Source: Actinomycetota bacterium (GTDB lineage: Bacteria; Actinomycetota; Thermoleophilia; Gaiellales; Gaiellaceae). Taken from it: a stretch of DNA of 7,490 bases. This document shows, piece after piece, positions 5,162-7,490 of the stretch (the stretch's first letter is position 1; every line of letters starts with the position of its first letter). The notes under the pieces were generated by a model. It was not told the DNA's origin. It was given only the letters and a program-made list of their open reading frames with translations, and made no database searches. The stretch spans positions 1 through 7,490 of the forward strand of contig JACDBY010000159.1 in the NCBI GenBank assembly GCA_013694685.1, read 5' to 3'. The position numbers and the translations under genes were made by a program.

Positions 5162-7378
5162 TCAGCGCCTCCTCAGCGTGGGCGGGCGGCGGAACCCGTT
5201 GGCAGGCGTCGACCCGCTCCACGAGAACCCGGGGGCCGCGACCCGCGTCACGCGTGCGCGGTAGGCGCCTCGTGCAAGCGGCCGCGAGAACGTCATACGA
5301 CCCTCGGTGGTGCGGCCGCTCGCGCGGGTGACCACCTTTCCGTTCCGCGAGAGGACGACCGTGACGGAGGCGTTCCGCACGCGCGCGCCGCGCGTGTCGA
5401 CGACCGTGGTGAAGACGAGGAGGCGGCCGCGCGCAACGCCGTACCGGATCGCCGAGACGCGGACCGCGGGCGGCGGACGCACCGTGATCGACGCCTGCGC
5501 GGTGAGGGTCCCGGTCGGCGTCGTGATGGTCGCGGTCACGATCCCCGTACCGGGCACGCTCGAGGCGACGAAGCTCGCCTCGGCGCCCGCTGCCGGCGAG
5601 ACCGTGCCACGCGACTGCGGCTCGATCGTCCACGCGACGGCCGCAGGCGTAGCGTTGCGGAACTGGTCGATCCCGACCGCGCGGAGCGTCACCGACCCGC
5701 CCGCGACGACCGACGCCGCCGGTGGCTCGACCCGAAGCTCGAGCGGCGGGGCGCCTGACACGGTGAACGGTTGCGTGCCGGTCACGACTCCCGCAGCGCT
5801 CGCGCTGAGCGTCGCGGTGCCGGCGGTCCTGTCCTGGTAGTAGAGCTGAGCGGTCGCGAACGTGCCCGCCGGGAGCACGACGGTTACGCTCGGCGCGAAC
5901 GGGCCGGTGGGGGTCGTCCCAAAGGCGCCGGTCGGCGAGGAGGAGGTGATCGTCGCGACGACGGGCGCCACCGGGCGGGCCGCGACCCGCGCCACCTGCG
6001 CCTGGAGACCGATGGGCGCCGAGACGACGCCCGCGCCGACCGTCTGCGGCGGCGAGGCGAACCCGAGGGTCGTGGGCGACCACGTCCGGAAGGCGCGCCA
6101 ACGCGTGACGACCGACGCGCCCTCGAGATCGCCGACGCACCAGCGGCCGTCCGCGCAGGCGTTCACGCCCGGGTCCTCCGGGACGACGGACTGCGAGTCG
6201 CGGATCGCCGCGGCCATCCGGTCGAGCACGACGCCGGTGTCGGCCTGGAACACCTCGAACGCCTGCTGCGCCGTGTTGCGCGGAGCCCAGGCGAAGCCCC
6301 AGTGGTCCGCGGCCTGCCCGGTGCGGACGCTCTGGTGTCGCAGGGCGTAGACCTGGGCCGACACGTACTGCTGCATGAGCTCGGTACTGACATCCGTCCA
6401 GCCGAACCCCGAGCTCCACTGCCACGCGGCGTTCGCGAGCGGGCTCGAGCTCGCAGCGAAGAACGCGTTCGCGCTGCCGGACGCAGTCGAGCCGGCGCTC
6501 GCGAGGAGATCCGAGTGCCAGAGGTAGTCGACGAGCGCGTCGCGACGGGTTGTCGCCGGAGCCCCGGGTGCGGCATAGCCGCGGACGTCGCCGTACACCT
6601 CCTGCGACCAGTCGCTCACGTAGGCGTTCATGTCGACCCAGAACGCCGCGTCCTGCAGCCACTCCTGCATCCGGGCCTTGTACGTCCCCACCTCGCTGAC
6701 ACGCTGACCGATCCCGACGATGAAGACGACGCCCTTCGCCTTCGGCCCCTCACCGCCCGCGTCGTAGAGGCCGCGGAGGAACTCGCGGATCTCGGCGCGT
6801 CGCGTCGCTTCCCCGCGCCGGACGGCGGAGGTGAGCTCGTTGACGGCCCATGTGTCGCCCGCCTCGACGTCGAAACCGGCCACGGCCATGAGGCGACGCG
6901 CCTCGACCCCGGCGTCGTACCACGACTTGCTCGTCTCCCCGACCCACTTCTGCCAGGTCGCCAGGTGGACCTCGGCGAGCGCGTGGAACTGCGGCCCGAG
7001 CGTGCGGATCCGCCAGGCCTGCCCCGGCCGCGCGCGCGTCTTCTGTCCGACGACGGGCGGAATCGAGATGTAGTACTGCGCGCACGGCGAGAAGTGCGCC
7101 GCGAGCCGAGTGGCAAGTCGCAGCCAGTCCGAGGCGGCGTAGAAGACGGCGCGCAGCGGCCGACAGTCCTCGGACACACGGTACGTGCGAAAGGTCTGCC
7201 GGTCCTGCAGCCGCTCGAGCAGCTCGGCGGTCGCTCGTGGCTCCACGGACGGGACGGGAGCCGCAGCGGCGTGCACGGCCTTCGAGCTCGCTCCGACGGC
7301 GGCAGACGCAGCCGGTGCGGCAATCGCGGCGGCGAGGCATACCCCCAGAAGCACGACCGAGTGGGGAGCGCGGCGCAT
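5162..7378 (-). CDS. Large secreted protein: unrecognised N-terminal domain plus Ig-like modules
   Basis: 738 residues. A signal peptide is clear (MRRAPHSVVLLGVCLAAAIA then APAASA, cleavage near 26). Residues about 50-430 form an unrecognised globular domain rich in Trp and Tyr. Notable segments are QYYISIPPVVGQK (101-113), WYDAGVEARRLMAVAG (153-168), DTWAVNELTSAVRRG (175-189), KGVVFIVGIGQ (215-225) and SDWSQEVYGDVRGY (255-268). Cys72/Cys99 and Cys408/Cys414 may pair. The WAVNE (Asn180-Glu181) after a strand recalls the acid/base NE of clan A glycosidases, but this is only a hint. Residues about 465-540, 545-634 and 638-712 look like three beta-sandwich (Ig-like, Big-type) modules, and the tail is basic (FRRPPTLRRR). 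There is no sortase motif or C-terminal membrane anchor, so it is probably released or wall-associated. The start has no good Shine-Dalgarno, but the signal peptide fits it. It lies in probable operon order with the metalloprotease. Confidence 0.85.
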   Translation of the reverse strand: MRRAPHSVVLLGVCLAAAIAAPAASAAVGASSKAVHAAAAPVPSVEPRATAELLERLQDRQTFRTYRVSEDCRPLRAVFYAASDWLRLATRLAAHFSPCAQYYISIPPVVGQKTRARPGQAWRIRTLGPQFHALAEVHLATWQKWVGETSKSWYDAGVEARRLMAVAGFDVEAGDTWAVNELTSAVRRGEATRRAEIREFLRGLYDAGGEGPKAKGVVFIVGIGQRVSEVGTYKARMQEWLQDAAFWVDMNAYVSDWSQEVYGDVRGYAAPGAPATTRRDALVDYLWHSDLLASAGSTASGSANAFFAASSSPLANAAWQWSSGFGWTDVSTELMQQYVSAQVYALRHQSVRTGQAADHWGFAWAPRNTAQQAFEVFQADTGVVLDRMAAAIRDSQSVVPEDPGVNACADGRWCVGDLEGASVVTRWRAFRTWSPTTLGFASPPQTVGAGVVSAPIGLQAQVARVAARPVAPVVATITSSSPTGAFGTTPTGPFAPSVTVVLPAGTFATAQLYYQDRTAGTATLSASAAGVVTGTQPFTVSGAPPLELRVEPPAASVVAGGSVTLRAVGIDQFRNATPAAVAWTIEPQSRGTVSPAAGAEASFVASSVPGTGIVTATITTPTGTLTAQASITVRPPPAVRVSAIRYGVARGRLLVFTTVVDTRGARVRNASVTVVLSRNGKVVTRASGRTTEGRMTFSRPLARGAYRARVTRVAAPGFSWSGSTPANGFRRPPTLRRR

Positions 7379-7417
7379 CGCGGCAGGGTACGGATGGCCT
7401 GTGATGGACCTGTTAGG

Positions 7418-7489
7418 TCAGAGCTGCTCGAGCAGCTCTGCCAACTGCGCGAGCGTGATGTTGCCGCCGGTGCAGACGAGGACGACGCG
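7418..7489 (-). CDS. C-terminal end of a probable PLP-dependent threonine/serine dehydratase (5' part outside window)
   Basis: Only 23 residues and the TGA stop are inside the window: RVVLVCTGGNITLAQLAELL then EQL. The hydrophobic strand followed by C-x-G-G-N-I closely matches the last conserved block of fold-type II PLP enzymes such as threonine ammonia-lyase and serine/threonine dehydratase (SGGNI), where it precedes a final helix. Those enzymes deaminate threonine or serine to a 2-oxoacid and ammonia in the cytoplasm. With so little sequence the exact substrate, including serine racemase-like alternatives, cannot be told. The stop lies 39 bases before the start of the 738-residue secreted protein on the same strand. 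Confidence 0.6.
   Translation of the reverse strand, partial: RVVLVCTGGNITLAQLAELLEQL
7419..7440. repeat. Perfect 22-bp palindrome at the 3' end of the dehydratase gene
   Basis: Bases 7419-7440 equal their own reverse complement, centred on ctcgag. The palindrome covers the final AELLEQL codons and touches the stop codon. A second small inverted repeat, gacct (7407-7411) / aggtc (7415-7419), follows on the minus strand. No T-run is present. Leucine and glutamate codons (CTC, CTG, GAG, CAG) favour such palindromes by chance, so a role is not shown. Confidence 0.5.
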
Positions 7490-7490
7490 C

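Noticed and set aside
5109..6662. Long minus-strand open frame extending the metalloprotease by more than 500 residues
   Set aside because: The added part lies wholly in another frame of the 738-residue secreted protein, is Arg/Gly-rich, and would bury the signal peptide that begins at the GTG at 5108.

Overview
The window is very GC-rich and tightly packed. It has third-position G/C codon use, GTG as well as ATG starts, and long spurious antisense frames. These traits, the paralogue-rich regulator types (alpha/beta-hydrolase fused to a class III cyclase domain, a SnoaL-tailed sigma factor, a lone STAS protein) and the style of the secreted proteins suggest a soil or sediment actinobacterium, possibly a Thermoleophilia (Gaiellales/Solirubrobacterales) lineage. 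The taxonomic guess is inference; the sequence holds no rRNA, tRNA or marker gene to confirm it.

Left part (1-3152), mostly signalling and regulation. The C-terminal part of a small alpha/beta hydrolase (+) meets a hydrolase-cyclase fusion protein (-) tail to tail with 2 bases between them. A divergent intergenic stretch of about 155 bases separates the fusion gene from a small STAS-domain gene (+). That gene in turn converges, with 3 bases between, on an ECF sigma factor gene (-) of the SigG/SigX5 type with a C-terminal SnoaL-like domain.

Middle (3153-4085). A 184-base spacer upstream of the sigma gene is filled with strong hairpins and a tandem repeat of the GGGGTCAGTCCCC type. It is followed by a 1-Cys peroxiredoxin gene (-) with an excellent ribosome binding site. 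A perfect 13-bp GC hairpin lies between the peroxiredoxin gene and the gene upstream of it.

Right part (4086-7490), all on the minus strand and so read from right to left: the very end of a probable PLP-dependent threonine/serine dehydratase; a 738-residue secreted protein with an unrecognised N-terminal domain followed by three probable beta-sandwich modules; and a 340-residue secreted zinc metalloprotease of the gluzincin type (HEYGH...E). Gaps of 39 and 53 bases make co-transcription of these three possible. The two exported proteins look like a secreted pair.

No tRNA, rRNA, CRISPR array, insertion sequence or prophage gene was seen. No -10/-35 pair was convincing enough to annotate. The least explained elements are the hairpin repeat block, the N-terminal domain of the 738-residue protein, and the apparent loss of canonical catalytic or phosphorylation residues in the cyclase domain and the STAS protein.
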